Shown piece after piece: positions 20,847 through 31,695 of a stretch of DNA of 64,000 bases. The notes below the pieces were generated by a model. It had not been told where the DNA came from and ran no database searches. It worked only from the letters and a program-made list of their open reading frames with translations. A program made the translations under genes and the position numbers. The number at the start of each line of letters is the position of its first letter. Positions within the stretch are counted from its first letter, which is position 1. Source of the stretch: Endomicrobium sp. (lineage in GTDB: Bacteria > Elusimicrobiota > Endomicrobiia > Endomicrobiales > Endomicrobiaceae); assembly GCA_031262585.1 (NCBI GenBank), contig JAISHK010000004.1:1-64000 (forward strand), given 5' to 3'.

Positions 20847-22199
20847 TTATAAACTCCGATTTTTAATTAATTTTATTTCCTTTTCAATGCTAGCAGCTAT
20901 GTCATCAGCTATAATTTTAACTTGATCAGAATCCTCTCCTTCTACCATAATTCTCAAAATGTCCTCCGTACCCGAATATCTTACAACTATACGCCCGTTT
21001 ATGCCAAGTAATTTCTTATAATTCTCAATAAGCTTACATGAGTTTAAAAGTTTATCAATCGGTACTTTCTGACAAACCTTTTTATTTAAAAGCACCTGAG
21101 GAAATCTTTCCATAACGTTCATAAACTCTGACATCGATTTATTCGTATCACATAATGCTGAAAGAATCATAACTGCACTCAATATTCCATCACCAGCAAC
21201 TAAAACATCTTTGAATATGAAATGACCAGACTGTTCGCCACCAAATGTTGATTTATATTTTTTCATATACTCCATAACATATCTATCTCCAACGTTTGAA
21301 GTCACAACTTTTATTTTTTCACGCTTCATCGCTTGAAAAAGACCAGTATTGGCCATTATTGTCGTAACTAAAGTATTGTTCTTTAATCTATTTTTACTCT
21401 TTAACCATTTTGCCATTGATGAAAGAAAATAATCTCCATCCCTTATAAAACCATTTTCATCAACACACATCAATCTATCAGCATCACCATCAAAAGCAAA
21501 TCCACAAAAAGCTTTAAACTTTTTTACTGCATTAACAAGTTGCTGCGGATACAGTGTGCCACAGGCTAAATTTATATTTTTACCATCTGGTTTAACATTT
21601 AAAGCAACAACTCTCGCACCAAGTTTTTCAAAAATATAACAAGCACATTTATAAGATGCACCGTTAGCACAATCTAGAACTATTGTTTGCCCTTTAAGAA
21701 AATATCCGACAAAATTTTTTAAAATAAATTCTTCATAAAACTTTAAAAAAACAAACTCTTCCTTTACAACTATTTTTTTTTTCGGAACAATCGTTTTTAA
21801 CTTAATATACTCTTTTATTTTTTTTTCTATTTTTGCTGCTTTCGAATCCGCAAGCTTATAACCTTTTGAATTAAAAATTTTAATCCCATTATCTATATAC
21901 GGATTATGGCTTGCAGATATAACTATTGCAGTAGAATAATTTTCTTTTTGCACAAGCAAAGAAGCAGCTGGTGTTGGCATAACTCCTCCAAAAACAGGTT
22001 TACATCCAGTGTCTACAATACCCTTAGCTAATTCTCTTTGTATTCTCTTTCCTGATTCACGTGTGTCACGCACAATCAGAACACATCCCTTACTATTCAA
22101 CACTTCTACTATAGATTTACCAATAATATTAAGGGTCCTATTATCAAACGGAAATGACGTAGAATCGCCTCTTATACCATCTGTTCCAAACAATCTCAT
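20847..22199 (-). CDS. glmM: phosphoglucosamine mutase
   Basis: RLFGTDGIRG, ISASHNPYIDNGIK, FDGDADR, GGEQSGHFIF, RYSGTEDILRIMVEG. Confidence 0.97.
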   Translation of the reverse strand: MRLFGTDGIRGDSTSFPFDNRTLNIIGKSIVEVLNSKGCVLIVRDTRESGKRIQRELAKGIVDTGCKPVFGGVMPTPAASLLVQKENYSTAIVISASHNPYIDNGIKIFNSKGYKLADSKAAKIEKKIKEYIKLKTIVPKKKIVVKEEFVFLKFYEEFILKNFVGYFLKGQTIVLDCANGASYKCACYIFEKLGARVVALNVKPDGKNINLACGTLYPQQLVNAVKKFKAFCGFAFDGDADRLMCVDENGFIRDGDYFLSSMAKWLKSKNRLKNNTLVTTIMANTGLFQAMKREKIKVVTSNVGDRYVMEYMKKYKSTFGGEQSGHFIFKDVLVAGDGILSAVMILSALCDTNKSMSEFMNVMERFPQVLLNKKVCQKVPIDKLLNSCKLIENYKKLLGINGRIVVRYSGTEDILRIMVEGEDSDQVKIIADDIAASIEKEIKLIKNRSL

Positions 22200-22298
22200 T
22201 TACATATATCCAGAATATAGCCACATAAAAAGGGCAAGCACTAACGCAAGAAACTTAAGTTGCCAATGCTTTTTCACTATACCAAATAACTTTTTCAT
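22200..22298 (-). CDS. 32-aa membrane microprotein resembling the N-terminal helix of CdaR/YbbR
   Basis: MKKLFGIVKKHWQLKFLALVLALFMWLYSGYM*; ATGA overlap with the cdaA stop, and its TAA abuts the glmM ATG; occupies the cdaR position. Confidence 0.55.
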   Translation of the reverse strand: MKKLFGIVKKHWQLKFLALVLALFMWLYSGYM

Positions 22299-23077
22299 TT
22301 TAATTGTAAAACCTCACCATTTGTTTTAATTATTTCTTTAAGATTTGAAGTCGATACATTTCCATACAATTTCCTCTTATACGCAACTGATACTCGCCCT
22401 GTTTCCTCAGAAACCACAATAATTACAGCATCAGTTACTTCACTTAAGCCAAGAGCTGCTCTATGTCTTGTTCCAAATATTTTTACATTTGTGTCAGAAC
22501 TTAACGGAAACAAACATCCAGCAGCTGAAATTTTACCATTAAATATAATTACTGCACCATCGTGCAAAGGTGCTGATTTATTTTTAAAAATTGAAAGTAA
22601 TAACTCTTTTGAAATATCTGCATTTAAAGACACTCCTGTTTCGGTAAAGTTTTTCAAACCAATTTCATTTTCTATAGCTATAAGACAACCAGTCATATAC
22701 ATACTCAAATCTTCAACTGCCTCAACTATCTCTGTTATATAAGAATCTTGAATCTGAGGTTTTGATCTCCAAACTTGACCTCCGACTTGTGCCAAAACGT
22801 TACGAATCTCACCTTGAAATATTACCGCAAATATAATAACTGCAGCAAACCAAAAATTATCCAGAAGCCAAGATAAAGCTTTAAGATGCAAAACATCTCT
22901 AGCTATTACTGTAAGTCCTAATACAAAAAGTATACCTACAACAATTTGCATTGCTCTTGTACCTTTTATAACTAGAATAATTTTATAAAATATTATTGTA
23001 AGAACAATAATATCTAATACATTAGCTATATATGCATTATAAATGTGCATTACATTATTATACATTGTAATCCTCAA
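22295..23077 (-). CDS. cdaA: diadenylate cyclase (CdaA/DacA)
   Basis: DisA_N motifs: LHDGAVIIFNGKISAAGCLFPLS, GTRHRAALGLSEVTDAVIIVVSEETGRVSVA; N-terminal TM helices. Confidence 0.95.
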   Translation of the reverse strand: MRITMYNNVMHIYNAYIANVLDIIVLTIIFYKIILVIKGTRAMQIVVGILFVLGLTVIARDVLHLKALSWLLDNFWFAAVIIFAVIFQGEIRNVLAQVGGQVWRSKPQIQDSYITEIVEAVEDLSMYMTGCLIAIENEIGLKNFTETGVSLNADISKELLLSIFKNKSAPLHDGAVIIFNGKISAAGCLFPLSSDTNVKIFGTRHRAALGLSEVTDAVIIVVSEETGRVSVAYKRKLYGNVSTSNLKEIIKTNGEVLQLK

Positions 23078-24233
23078 AAAGTTTCATTATTTTCAATATA
23101 CTTATCGTATCTTTAACGTCATGAACCCTTATAATATCCGCTCCATAAAACGCTACAAAAAAATTCGCCGCAACAAATGCAAGTTTATCTGCTGTACCAA
23201 CGATATGCTTTACAAATCTTTTCCTAGACACTGCCCCAACAACAGCTCCAAGTGCCGAAAAAACATTCATATTTTTTATAAGCTCAATATTATGCTTGAT
23301 TGTTTTTCCAAATCCAGGTCCAGGATCTACAGCAATACACTCTTCATTTATGCCAAAACTCATTGCATATGCTTTTCGCTTATACAAAAATTCATAAATT
23401 TCTGACACGCAATTTTTATATTTTGGAGATTTCTGCATATTATTAGGTGTTCCTTTCATATGCACAAGTATTAATCCTGCTTTGGTATCTGTAACAAGAG
23501 TCGCAAGCTTATCCCTTCCTTTCCTTAAAGCAAAAATATCATTTATTATATCAGCACCCTCAGAAAGAGCGACTTTAGCTGTTTCATATTTATATGTATC
23601 AACCGAAATTGGAATGTTAACACTTCTTCTTATCTTCTTAAGAGCTGGAATAAGTCTCTTTATTTCTCTTTTCGCATCTATAGGTCTTGACCACGGTCTT
23701 GAAGATTCTGCACCTATATCAATTATAACAGCTCCAGATTCTGCAAACTCAACAGCTCGTCTACAAGCACTCTCCGGATTAATAAATCCATCTCCAGAAA
23801 ATGAATTCGGATCCATATTTATAATACCCATAATAATAGGATTTGATATATCAATCAATTTCTGCTTACATTTAAAAACTTTTTTTTTATTTATTATAGA
23901 CCTTAACTGTAATGAAACATCCTTTAGTCCAAAAGGTTGCAAACGAAATTTATTTATCAATTTTTCAACTTGTACAGCATTTGCAAAAAGAACTAAATTA
24001 GAAACACCCATTTTAAATCTACTAACACTTTCATCTATAGCAGCATCCGCTCCTACAGAAATAGCTTCTTGCTTTAAAATATTTGCAGCTCTATTATCTA
24101 TTTTCTCAACTATTATTAAATTAAAAACACTTTTATTCGCAAAATATTTACAAGCATAATCACTACACTTTGTATTTCGCACAAGATTTATAACATCATT
24201 AAAACTGTTAATTGTCGCTTTTCTTACAATCAT
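23058..24233 (-). CDS. folP: dihydropteroate synthase with about 120-aa N-terminal extension
   Basis: IMGIINMDPNSFSGDGF, IDIGAESSRPWS, PISVDTYK, LVHMKGTPNNMQ, DPGPGFGKT. Confidence 0.94.
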   Translation of the reverse strand: MIVRKATINSFNDVINLVRNTKCSDYACKYFANKSVFNLIIVEKIDNRAANILKQEAISVGADAAIDESVSRFKMGVSNLVLFANAVQVEKLINKFRLQPFGLKDVSLQLRSIINKKKVFKCKQKLIDISNPIIMGIINMDPNSFSGDGFINPESACRRAVEFAESGAVIIDIGAESSRPWSRPIDAKREIKRLIPALKKIRRSVNIPISVDTYKYETAKVALSEGADIINDIFALRKGRDKLATLVTDTKAGLILVHMKGTPNNMQKSPKYKNCVSEIYEFLYKRKAYAMSFGINEECIAVDPGPGFGKTIKHNIELIKNMNVFSALGAVVGAVSRKRFVKHIVGTADKLAFVAANFFVAFYGADIIRVHDVKDTISILKIMKLFEDYNV

Positions 24234-24241
24234 TTTTTCCT

Positions 24242-24859
24242 TTAACTTCTTAAAAGCATCATTGTTTCTGCACGTATTTTCGCATCTTTTAGAAAAACAC
24301 CTCGTACAGCCGAAGTAATTATTTTTGAACCAAACTTTTTAACACCACGCATCGTCATACACAAATGTTCGGCCTCTACAATAACCATTGCTCCACAAGG
24401 ATTAATAGATCGCATTACAACATTGGCAATTTGCTTTGTAAATCTCTCCTGCAGTTGCAACCTATTAGCAAAAACTTCAACAATCCTTACAAGTTTAGAT
24501 ACACCGATTACTTTATCATTTTGAGTCTTATATGCTATATGAATCTTACCAAAAAAAGGAAGTAAATGATGTTCACATAAAGAATAAAAAGACACATCTT
24601 TAATTAAAACTATTCCTTCATGTTCTTCAGTTGTATGATAAGTATTAATAAATTTTAAAGACTTAACAGAATTTCCAGATAAAGTCTCCTTATAAAACTC
24701 TGCAACTCTTTCTGGTGTGTGTCTTAACCCCTCTCTATTTAAATCTTCACCAAAAGCTTCAAGCAAAAGTTTTATAGCTGCTTGAACCTTTTTTTCATCA
24801 AACTTTAATGTTTTCTCTTTGAATTTTCCTACTTGAAGTTTGTTCTTTTTCGATTTCAT
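24242..24859 (-). CDS. folE: GTP cyclohydrolase I
   Basis: LNREGLRHTPERVAEFY, FYSLCEHHLLPFFGK, GVSKLVRIVEVFANRLQLQERFT, AEHLCMTMRGVKKFGS. Confidence 0.96.
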   Translation of the reverse strand: MKSKKNKLQVGKFKEKTLKFDEKKVQAAIKLLLEAFGEDLNREGLRHTPERVAEFYKETLSGNSVKSLKFINTYHTTEEHEGIVLIKDVSFYSLCEHHLLPFFGKIHIAYKTQNDKVIGVSKLVRIVEVFANRLQLQERFTKQIANVVMRSINPCGAMVIVEAEHLCMTMRGVKKFGSKIITSAVRGVFLKDAKIRAETMMLLRS

Positions 24860-26720
24860 TTTTCACGACAATTTCCTTTTTATGTTCTTGAATTTGAGTG
24901 GTCACACTAGTTAAAGAAGCTAAATCTTTTCCTTTCATTATATTACCTAAATCTTCAGCACTTAAATTTTCTCTTTCTAAAAGATAATACGCTATTTTAT
25001 GCAAAATATTTATATTTTCCTTAATAAGATTAGAGGCCTTATATTGTGCTTCATCTATAATACTTTTAACTTCTTCATCTATAATTTCTGAAGTTTTATC
25101 AGAATGTCTTGCATCTCTAGAAATATCTCTACCTAAAAAAAATTCTTCATTTGGTCTTCGTAAAACCAAAGGACCTATCTTATTACTCATGCCAAATTCC
25201 ATAACCATTTTCGTTGCAATTTCAGTTGCTTTAGCAATATCCCCTTGGGCACCTGTAGTAATATTTGAAAATACAAGTTCTTCGGCTACACGACCTCCAA
25301 AAGCTACTGCAAGACGATCCAAAAGTTCTGTCTTTGATGTTAAGTGCTTATCTTCTTCAGGAAGTAACAATGTATGCCCTAAAGATGGGCCTCGTGGTAT
25401 TATAGAAACTCTATGCACAGGAGTAGAAAACGGCAATAATTTTGCAACTAGTGTATGACCTGCCTCATGATAAGCAGTAATCCTCTTTTCTTTATCAGAT
25501 ATTAACAAAGATTTTCTTTGAGGACCAGAAATAATTCTATCTATTGCTTCTTCTATATTTTTCATAATCACAGTTTTTTGATTATTCCTTGCAGCTAGAA
25601 GAGCTGCTTCATTCACAAGATTAGCAATATCTGCTCCTACAAATCCAGTAGTTCTCCTAGCAACAACATTTAAATCTACATCGGTATCCAATTTTATTTT
25701 TCTTACATGTACGCCAAGTATCTCTACTCTGCCTTTTAAATCAGGATTTGGAACTATAACTTGTCTATCAAATCTACCAGGTCTTAAAAGGGCAGGATCT
25801 AAAACATCTGGTCTATTCGTAGCAGCAATCAAAATTACACCCTCTTTAGTGTTAAAACCATCCATTTCTACAAGAAGTTGATTTAATGTCTGCTCTCTTT
25901 CATCATGCCCACCACCGATACCTGCAAATCTATGCCTTCCAACAGCGTCTATTTCATCTATAAATAATAAACAAGGAGCAGATCTTTTTCCTTGCTCGAA
26001 TAAATCTCGTACTCTCGAGGCACCTACTCCAACAAACATTTCAACAAATTCCGAACCACTAGACGAAAAAAATGGAACGCCTGCTTCTCCGGCTACGGCC
26101 TTAGCAAGTAAAGTTTTCCCGGTTCCAGGATAACCACAAAGCAAAACCCCTTTGGGTATCTTTCCACCAAGTTTTTGAAATTTATTAGGATCTTTTAAAA
26201 ACTCTATTATTTCTTGAAGTTCTTCCTTAGCTTCATCACAACCAGCAACATCTTTAAAAGTAATTTTCTTTGCAGTATTGCTAGCAAGTTTAGCTTTTGT
26301 TTTCCCAAAAGACATAGCTTGCCTACTGCCTCCAGCCATACCACGCATCATCCAAATCCAAAATAAGATTAAAAGAATTATTGGGCCCCAATTAAAAAAT
26401 AATGGACCAAGCCATCCATTTTTTTCTACAGCAGCAAATTCAAGAACTTTATTGTCTTCCATATCTTTTATGAGATTAGGATCATTCATTGGAATGGTTT
26501 TAAATCTTTTTAAAACTCCATCACTATCCCTAAACTGTCCTTTTATTAAATCTGAAGCAACTAAAACTTTAGATATACTACCAACTTTAATATATTGCTT
26601 AAATTGAGAATAATCTAAATCTATTTCCGGACCTTTTTGTCTAACGGAATTCATAAGCATGAATATAATAATAAAAAACATTATCCAAAAGAATATAAAC
26701 CATGGATTTTTCTTTTTCAT
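24798..26720 (-). CDS. ftsH: ATP-dependent zinc metalloprotease FtsH
   Basis: [32 protein letters not shown], second region of homology [13 protein letters not shown] zinc site. Confidence 0.98.
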   Translation of the reverse strand: MKKKNPWFIFFWIMFFIIIFMLMNSVRQKGPEIDLDYSQFKQYIKVGSISKVLVASDLIKGQFRDSDGVLKRFKTIPMNDPNLIKDMEDNKVLEFAAVEKNGWLGPLFFNWGPIILLILFWIWMMRGMAGGSRQAMSFGKTKAKLASNTAKKITFKDVAGCDEAKEELQEIIEFLKDPNKFQKLGGKIPKGVLLCGYPGTGKTLLAKAVAGEAGVPFFSSSGSEFVEMFVGVGASRVRDLFEQGKRSAPCLLFIDEIDAVGRHRFAGIGGGHDEREQTLNQLLVEMDGFNTKEGVILIAATNRPDVLDPALLRPGRFDRQVIVPNPDLKGRVEILGVHVRKIKLDTDVDLNVVARRTTGFVGADIANLVNEAALLAARNNQKTVIMKNIEEAIDRIISGPQRKSLLISDKEKRITAYHEAGHTLVAKLLPFSTPVHRVSIIPRGPSLGHTLLLPEEDKHLTSKTELLDRLAVAFGGRVAEELVFSNITTGAQGDIAKATEIATKMVMEFGMSNKIGPLVLRRPNEEFFLGRDISRDARHSDKTSEIIDEEVKSIIDEAQYKASNLIKENINILHKIAYYLLERENLSAEDLGNIMKGKDLASLTSVTTQIQEHKKEIVVKNEIEKEQTSSRKIQRENIKV

Positions 26721-27082
26721 TTAACAAACTCCTTTAATTTCCCTATAATGTGGTACCTTTTGAAAAACCTGTTATGATATAATTCAAACATTCGACAATA
26801 AAATTATTATCAATTTCGAGTAAAACCTGTATTAACAAATATCTTCTTTAAATCATAAAACACTTTAATTTTCTATTGAAACCGGACTTCCAAGCAAGAG
26901 CTTATAGATATAAAGTCTACTTTATATTTACATTACATAAAAGATCTACATAAAAAATGAATCTTCTATTTAAAACTAAAACAAAAAATTTCTTTTCCTT
27001 TAAAATTACTAAATATTTACAAAACAACTTCAACAATTTTTCATATAAGTTTTGGAACGAAATAATACCCATTATATATTTT

Positions 27083-28111
27083 TCATTTATATTCACTAGT
27101 AACACATCTTTTTCTTATAAAATACGCCTTATTTTTTTCAATTTTAAAAAACCAGTCAGTAGACAATTTATAAATAGACATGTCATGTAACAAAATTTTA
27201 CGCATTATCAAATTAATGTGTAAATTATACCTCTTTTGTGGTAATATATTCTTTAGAATTCTAAATCTAATCGCTTCATTATACCGCAAAAATGTTCTTA
27301 AATCAAGTAAAATTTGATTTTTTTGCATTTGCACACATTTTTTTGAAAATTTATTTGAAATTTCATTTAAATATATATTATCCATCTCTTGTATACGACT
27401 TAAATTAAATATATGTTCCATTGCCATATAATTTATTTTTTCACAAGCTGGAATAATAGACAATCTTATCTTATTGCGCGTATAAATATCTAAAAAATTG
27501 GATTTATCCGTACAAAAGGATAGTTTATGGATTTTTAAGTATTCTTCAATTAATTTTCTTTTAATACAAAGAAGTGGACGTATTAAAAAAAGATTTTTAT
27601 CTATTTTTCTCACTTGAGGTATCCCAGCAAAACTACTGCTTCCCCTTAAAAGCCACATAAATACGGTTTCTGCGTTATCATTTGCATTATGAGCAGTCGC
27701 AATTTTATTATATTTATGTTTCCTTGCTATTTTTTCAAGAATTGAATACCTTAAATTTCGTCCTGCTGTTTCAATTGAAACAGATTTATTTTCAGCATAT
27801 TCCTTAACATTAATAGTTTTCAAAATACAACACAACCCAAGTTTGCTAGTTAAATTTTTTACAATATTAGCTTCTTTTATTGATTCTTTTCTCAATTGAT
27901 GATTAAAATTCACTATTAAAATATCAATATTAATTTTTTTTGCAAGTCGCCAAAACAAATGCATCATACATATAGAATCGGCTCCACCAGATACAGCTAA
28001 AACAATTCTATCTTTTGATTTAACAAAATTATTTCGGACAATATTATCGTAAAAAATATCCCAAGCTTTCATTCTTTTAAAAACCTTCCAAAAAGTACTT
28101 ACTATTGACAT
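27083..28111 (-). CDS. tilS: tRNA(Ile)-lysidine synthase
   Basis: VLAVSGGADSICMMHL PP-loop, NFNHQLR, AHNANDNAETVFMWLLRG. Confidence 0.93.
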   Translation of the reverse strand: MSIVSTFWKVFKRMKAWDIFYDNIVRNNFVKSKDRIVLAVSGGADSICMMHLFWRLAKKINIDILIVNFNHQLRKESIKEANIVKNLTSKLGLCCILKTINVKEYAENKSVSIETAGRNLRYSILEKIARKHKYNKIATAHNANDNAETVFMWLLRGSSSFAGIPQVRKIDKNLFLIRPLLCIKRKLIEEYLKIHKLSFCTDKSNFLDIYTRNKIRLSIIPACEKINYMAMEHIFNLSRIQEMDNIYLNEISNKFSKKCVQMQKNQILLDLRTFLRYNEAIRFRILKNILPQKRYNLHINLIMRKILLHDMSIYKLSTDWFFKIEKNKAYFIRKRCVTSEYK

Positions 28112-29200
28112 TTTTTTGAAAGAAGTACAATAAAATTTTTAATCAACAAACCATATACTTGTCAAAATGAATAATTACTTTAAAAATTTAATATTATAAT
28201 TAAAACGCTCTCTAAACTAAACAATCTTGTAAAATATTTTATTACTTCACCTTTCTTATCTATAGATGAAAAATAAACTAATCCAAAACAAAAGCACTTA
28301 CATCCATCTTTTTTATTTTTAAAATATTCTTAAATAAAATATAGGCAAAAACCCTTTATAACACTTTAAATACCTTATAACCAGGAAGACTTTTCATATC
28401 TACTCTTTGTTTTTGCCAAAATTGAAAAAGCACAAATTTTACCATCTTTTTCTAATATTCCAAAATCAACATCTTTCATATAAGAATTGTCACAGTACAA
28501 GTATAAAATTCCTTTCAATATAATAATTTACATTCTTTATTTATGTTTATAAATATAACTTAATATTGTTTAAATTGTAAAGAATACAATATTTTAACTG
28601 ATTCTGCTTCTTTTCTAAATCTTAAAAACATTTAAATTGTTGAGACTTTTTGTCAAAAAAATTCAATAAAATTTTTACTTCTCGTCTCAAATAGAATATC
28701 TAAACTATATCATTATAAATTTACACATATTTATATTATATTTTTATAAATGCAAGTTTCATAGATTCACTATCAACAATTTTTTAAATTCTTATAAAAA
28801 CTCATTTTTATAAGAATTCTCACCTATATGACTTCATAAAATAACCAAATTGCTTTTGCGTACATAATAAATATATTCTTTTCTTCATTTATTATACAAC
28901 TTTTATCTGAATTCAAATCAATTAATGAATGCATCGCATAATCACAAGAATAAACTATATTTTTTATATTATTTTGATAAAATAAAAGTTTTCTAAAAAA
29001 TTTCTTAATATTTGTTCTAAAATAACTATAATATTAACTTCAAAACTCACTCTAAAAAATTCTGCAACATCGGTATGATTTAAAACGTTTTTAAAAAATA
29101 TATCTAAAATATCCATGAAGAATGTCTTGCTCATTTACATAACCTATTCACATCTAAAAAAATAAAAATGCTTTCGCCTACAATAAAATATCATTTATTA
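28112..29200 (-). pseudogene. decayed coding region, unassigned
   Basis: No ORF, but minus-strand fragments YMKDVDFGILEKDGKICAFSILAKTKSR, SSIDKKGEVIKYFTRLFSLE and NHTDVAEFFRVSFEVNIIVILEQ suggest former coding sequence. Confidence 0.3.
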
Positions 29201-29498
29201 AAAGCATGATTGAATATAAATATTTTTTAAAACTAAAGAACTATAAACAAAACTATAAAACCCAAAAATCGGCAATTGAAATAATAAAACTAACTAATGC
29301 ACAAAATATATTCTATACATTTTTAATTCTAAATTGTATTGCTCTTGAAATAAACAGTAAACCTACAGCGAAAATACTTAATAAAAAATAAGTAAATCTA
29401 CTGTACAACGTCAAGAATGTTAACGTTGAAAACACCATAATTATATGATAAGACTATAAATTGAACTATAACTGAAGATACTGTTTTTTTAAAAATTT

Positions 29499-30440
29499 TT
29501 ACCTTATTATTAATTTTTTAGTAAAAAGCATTATTTCAAAATAACACAAAAGAATAAGAGCAATCAAAAGAGGGAAGAAATAAAATATTATTCTATAAGC
29601 AAGAAGCGCTCCTATAACGCTAGGATTATTTGCCGAATTAGGCAATAAAAGAGTAATAGAAGTTTCAAGAACTCCCATGCCTCCAGGTACTTGACTTACA
29701 ATTACTGCAAATTGTGTTATAAGAAAAACTTTAAGCAAAGCAAAATAAGAAACATAACCACCTGGCATAAGAATATAAAGAGTTAATGAGGCAATAAACC
29801 AATCTGAAGTAGCAAGTAAAATTTGGGCAAAAACTATCTTTACATTAGGAAATTTTATAGTCCATTTTAATATTTTTATAGGACGTGAATGAAAAATACT
29901 CAAAAAAATATATAAAACTAAAAGCAATATAAAGATTATACCACCTATACGCGTAGAAAAATTTAATTTAAATACACCGTCAATAGAAACAGGTGCAAAA
30001 GTAAAAATAAGGCCACCTAACACAAAAAGTCCAAGCCAAATTGTAGCCGATGAAAAAAAAAGAACTTTAGTGACGTTAGTCATTGAAATTTTATACACAG
30101 AATAGAGTCTATAGCGTATTGAACCACCAAAAAGCATAGAATAACCTGTATTATTAGCTAAAACATTACTAATAAAACACGTAAATAAAATATCTTTAGG
30201 TTTTAATAAAACATTTGAACCTACATATTTAAACGCAATAATATCATAACCACCAAGAATAAAATAATATGACAAAGTCAAAAACATAGCTAGTACAATC
30301 CTAAACTTAGGCATAGATTTTAAAGCATTTACAATATCAATATAGCTCAAATTTTTTAATTGATTGTTAAGAAGTACTAACGCCCCAACAAAAATCAAAA
30401 AACCCAGTGATAAAAGAACAAATCTCATCCACTTTTTCAT
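29499..30440 (-). CDS. lysylphosphatidylglycerol synthase-like TM (UPF0104/MprF N-terminal type) integral membrane protein
   Basis: Multiple TM helices, GGSIRYRLYSVYKIS, QVPGGMGVLETSI typical of LPG_synthase_TM proteins. Confidence 0.85.
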   Translation of the reverse strand: MKKWMRFVLLSLGFLIFVGALVLLNNQLKNLSYIDIVNALKSMPKFRIVLAMFLTLSYYFILGGYDIIAFKYVGSNVLLKPKDILFTCFISNVLANNTGYSMLFGGSIRYRLYSVYKISMTNVTKVLFFSSATIWLGLFVLGGLIFTFAPVSIDGVFKLNFSTRIGGIIFILLLVLYIFLSIFHSRPIKILKWTIKFPNVKIVFAQILLATSDWFIASLTLYILMPGGYVSYFALLKVFLITQFAVIVSQVPGGMGVLETSITLLLPNSANNPSVIGALLAYRIIFYFFPLLIALILLCYFEIMLFTKKLIIR

Positions 30441-31285
30441 TATACAATATCATCTCCAACAGCATTAATATTATAGAATTCGTTAGTTTTAACCAAATTG
30501 ACTTTTACACCAAAAAGAGAAGATAGTTTTTCACTATTAAAAATTTCTTTGCTTTTTCCATCAGCATAAATCTTTCCTTCTTTTAAAAATATAAATCTAT
30601 CAATCTCTGGAATAATATCTGAAACTAAATGTGTTACAAGCACTATTTTTGTTTTAACTTTTGTAATCTTCCTCATTATACTACGAAATTTTATACTTAA
30701 AGCAATATCTAAACCATTTGAAGGCTCATCTAAAATTAAAACTTTTGGATTATTTACAAGTGCTCTTGCAATTAAAAACTTCTTTGATTCTCCATATGAC
30801 ATAGTTTCAAGCTGTCTATTTTTCAAAAAAGATATTCCTAAGAAATCAATAACATTATCAGCTTTTTGAATCATACCATTTGTAATTTTATGATTACAAA
30901 ACACTCCTATACTTGAAAAAAAACCAGACAAAACAGCTTCGAAACCAGTTATACCGTTATGAAAATCATATTCTAACTCATTTGTCACTATTCCAAGCAT
31001 ACTGCGTAAATTATATATATTCCACTTTTGGCGTCCAAATAATTTGAATACAGTGTCATCTTCGGTGTAAGAAGGATAATTTTTACCTATTATAAGTTTA
31101 ATAAAAGTAGACTTTCCAGAACCGTTGGGTCCTATTATAACAACATTATCATCTAAACCTATATTAAGATTAATGTTATCTAAAATTTTTTTATCATCAC
31201 GAATTACTGAAACTTTTTTAAATTCAATAAAATTATCCATATTTACCTTCCATTGTATAAATTCCACAACATACGTCAAAAACAA
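30440..31285 (-). CDS. ABC transporter ATP-binding protein (standalone)
   Basis: IGPNGSGKSTFIKLI, MSYGESKKFLIARALVNNPKVLILDEPSNGLD, VTHLVSDI. Confidence 0.92.
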   Translation of the reverse strand: MFLTYVVEFIQWKVNMDNFIEFKKVSVIRDDKKILDNINLNIGLDDNVVIIGPNGSGKSTFIKLIIGKNYPSYTEDDTVFKLFGRQKWNIYNLRSMLGIVTNELEYDFHNGITGFEAVLSGFFSSIGVFCNHKITNGMIQKADNVIDFLGISFLKNRQLETMSYGESKKFLIARALVNNPKVLILDEPSNGLDIALSIKFRSIMRKITKVKTKIVLVTHLVSDIIPEIDRFIFLKEGKIYADGKSKEIFNSEKLSSLFGVKVNLVKTNEFYNINAVGDDIV

Positions 31286-31349
31286 AATAACATTTTAATC
31301 TATATTCCCCTATTAAAATAGCATTTTTATTAGTTTGTTTACATAATCA

Positions 31350-31382
31350 TAAAAACAAAACGTAAAGATCTAAATCTCTACG
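31350..31382 (-). terminator. possible Rho-independent-like terminator
   Basis: Hairpin CGTAGAGAT-TTAG-ATCTTTACG (one mismatch) followed on the minus strand by TTTTGTTTTT. Confidence 0.3.
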
Positions 31383-31695
31383 CTTTATTTAAAAAAATTT
31401 ATTTATTGGACTTGTTTCTAATCCATCAGAATTTTTACTAAAATCATATCTATAGATTTACCATATTGTCACCGTTATAGTAGCAATTTTAAAGAAATAA
31501 CTTCTGTACTTTATCAATATTTGTTTATTATTCTCATTTTCACTCTAAACAAGAAACAAAAGCTATTATTTCAACAACAGTACAAACAACCAATGATATA
31601 ATTACACCTTTAAGCACTTTCTTTTAAGTCTTACCAACTCTGCTTTGGAATACAATAGTTTGCTTTCTCCATTTTATATTCAACTATTGCTCTTT

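Noticed and set aside
22491-22742. Plus-strand 83-aa ORF antisense to cdaA
   Set aside because: Shadow of the cdaA coding sequence; no RBS or homology signal
29206-29391. 61-aa plus-strand ORF
   Set aside because: Lys/Ile/Asn-rich translation with no motif; in a decayed region
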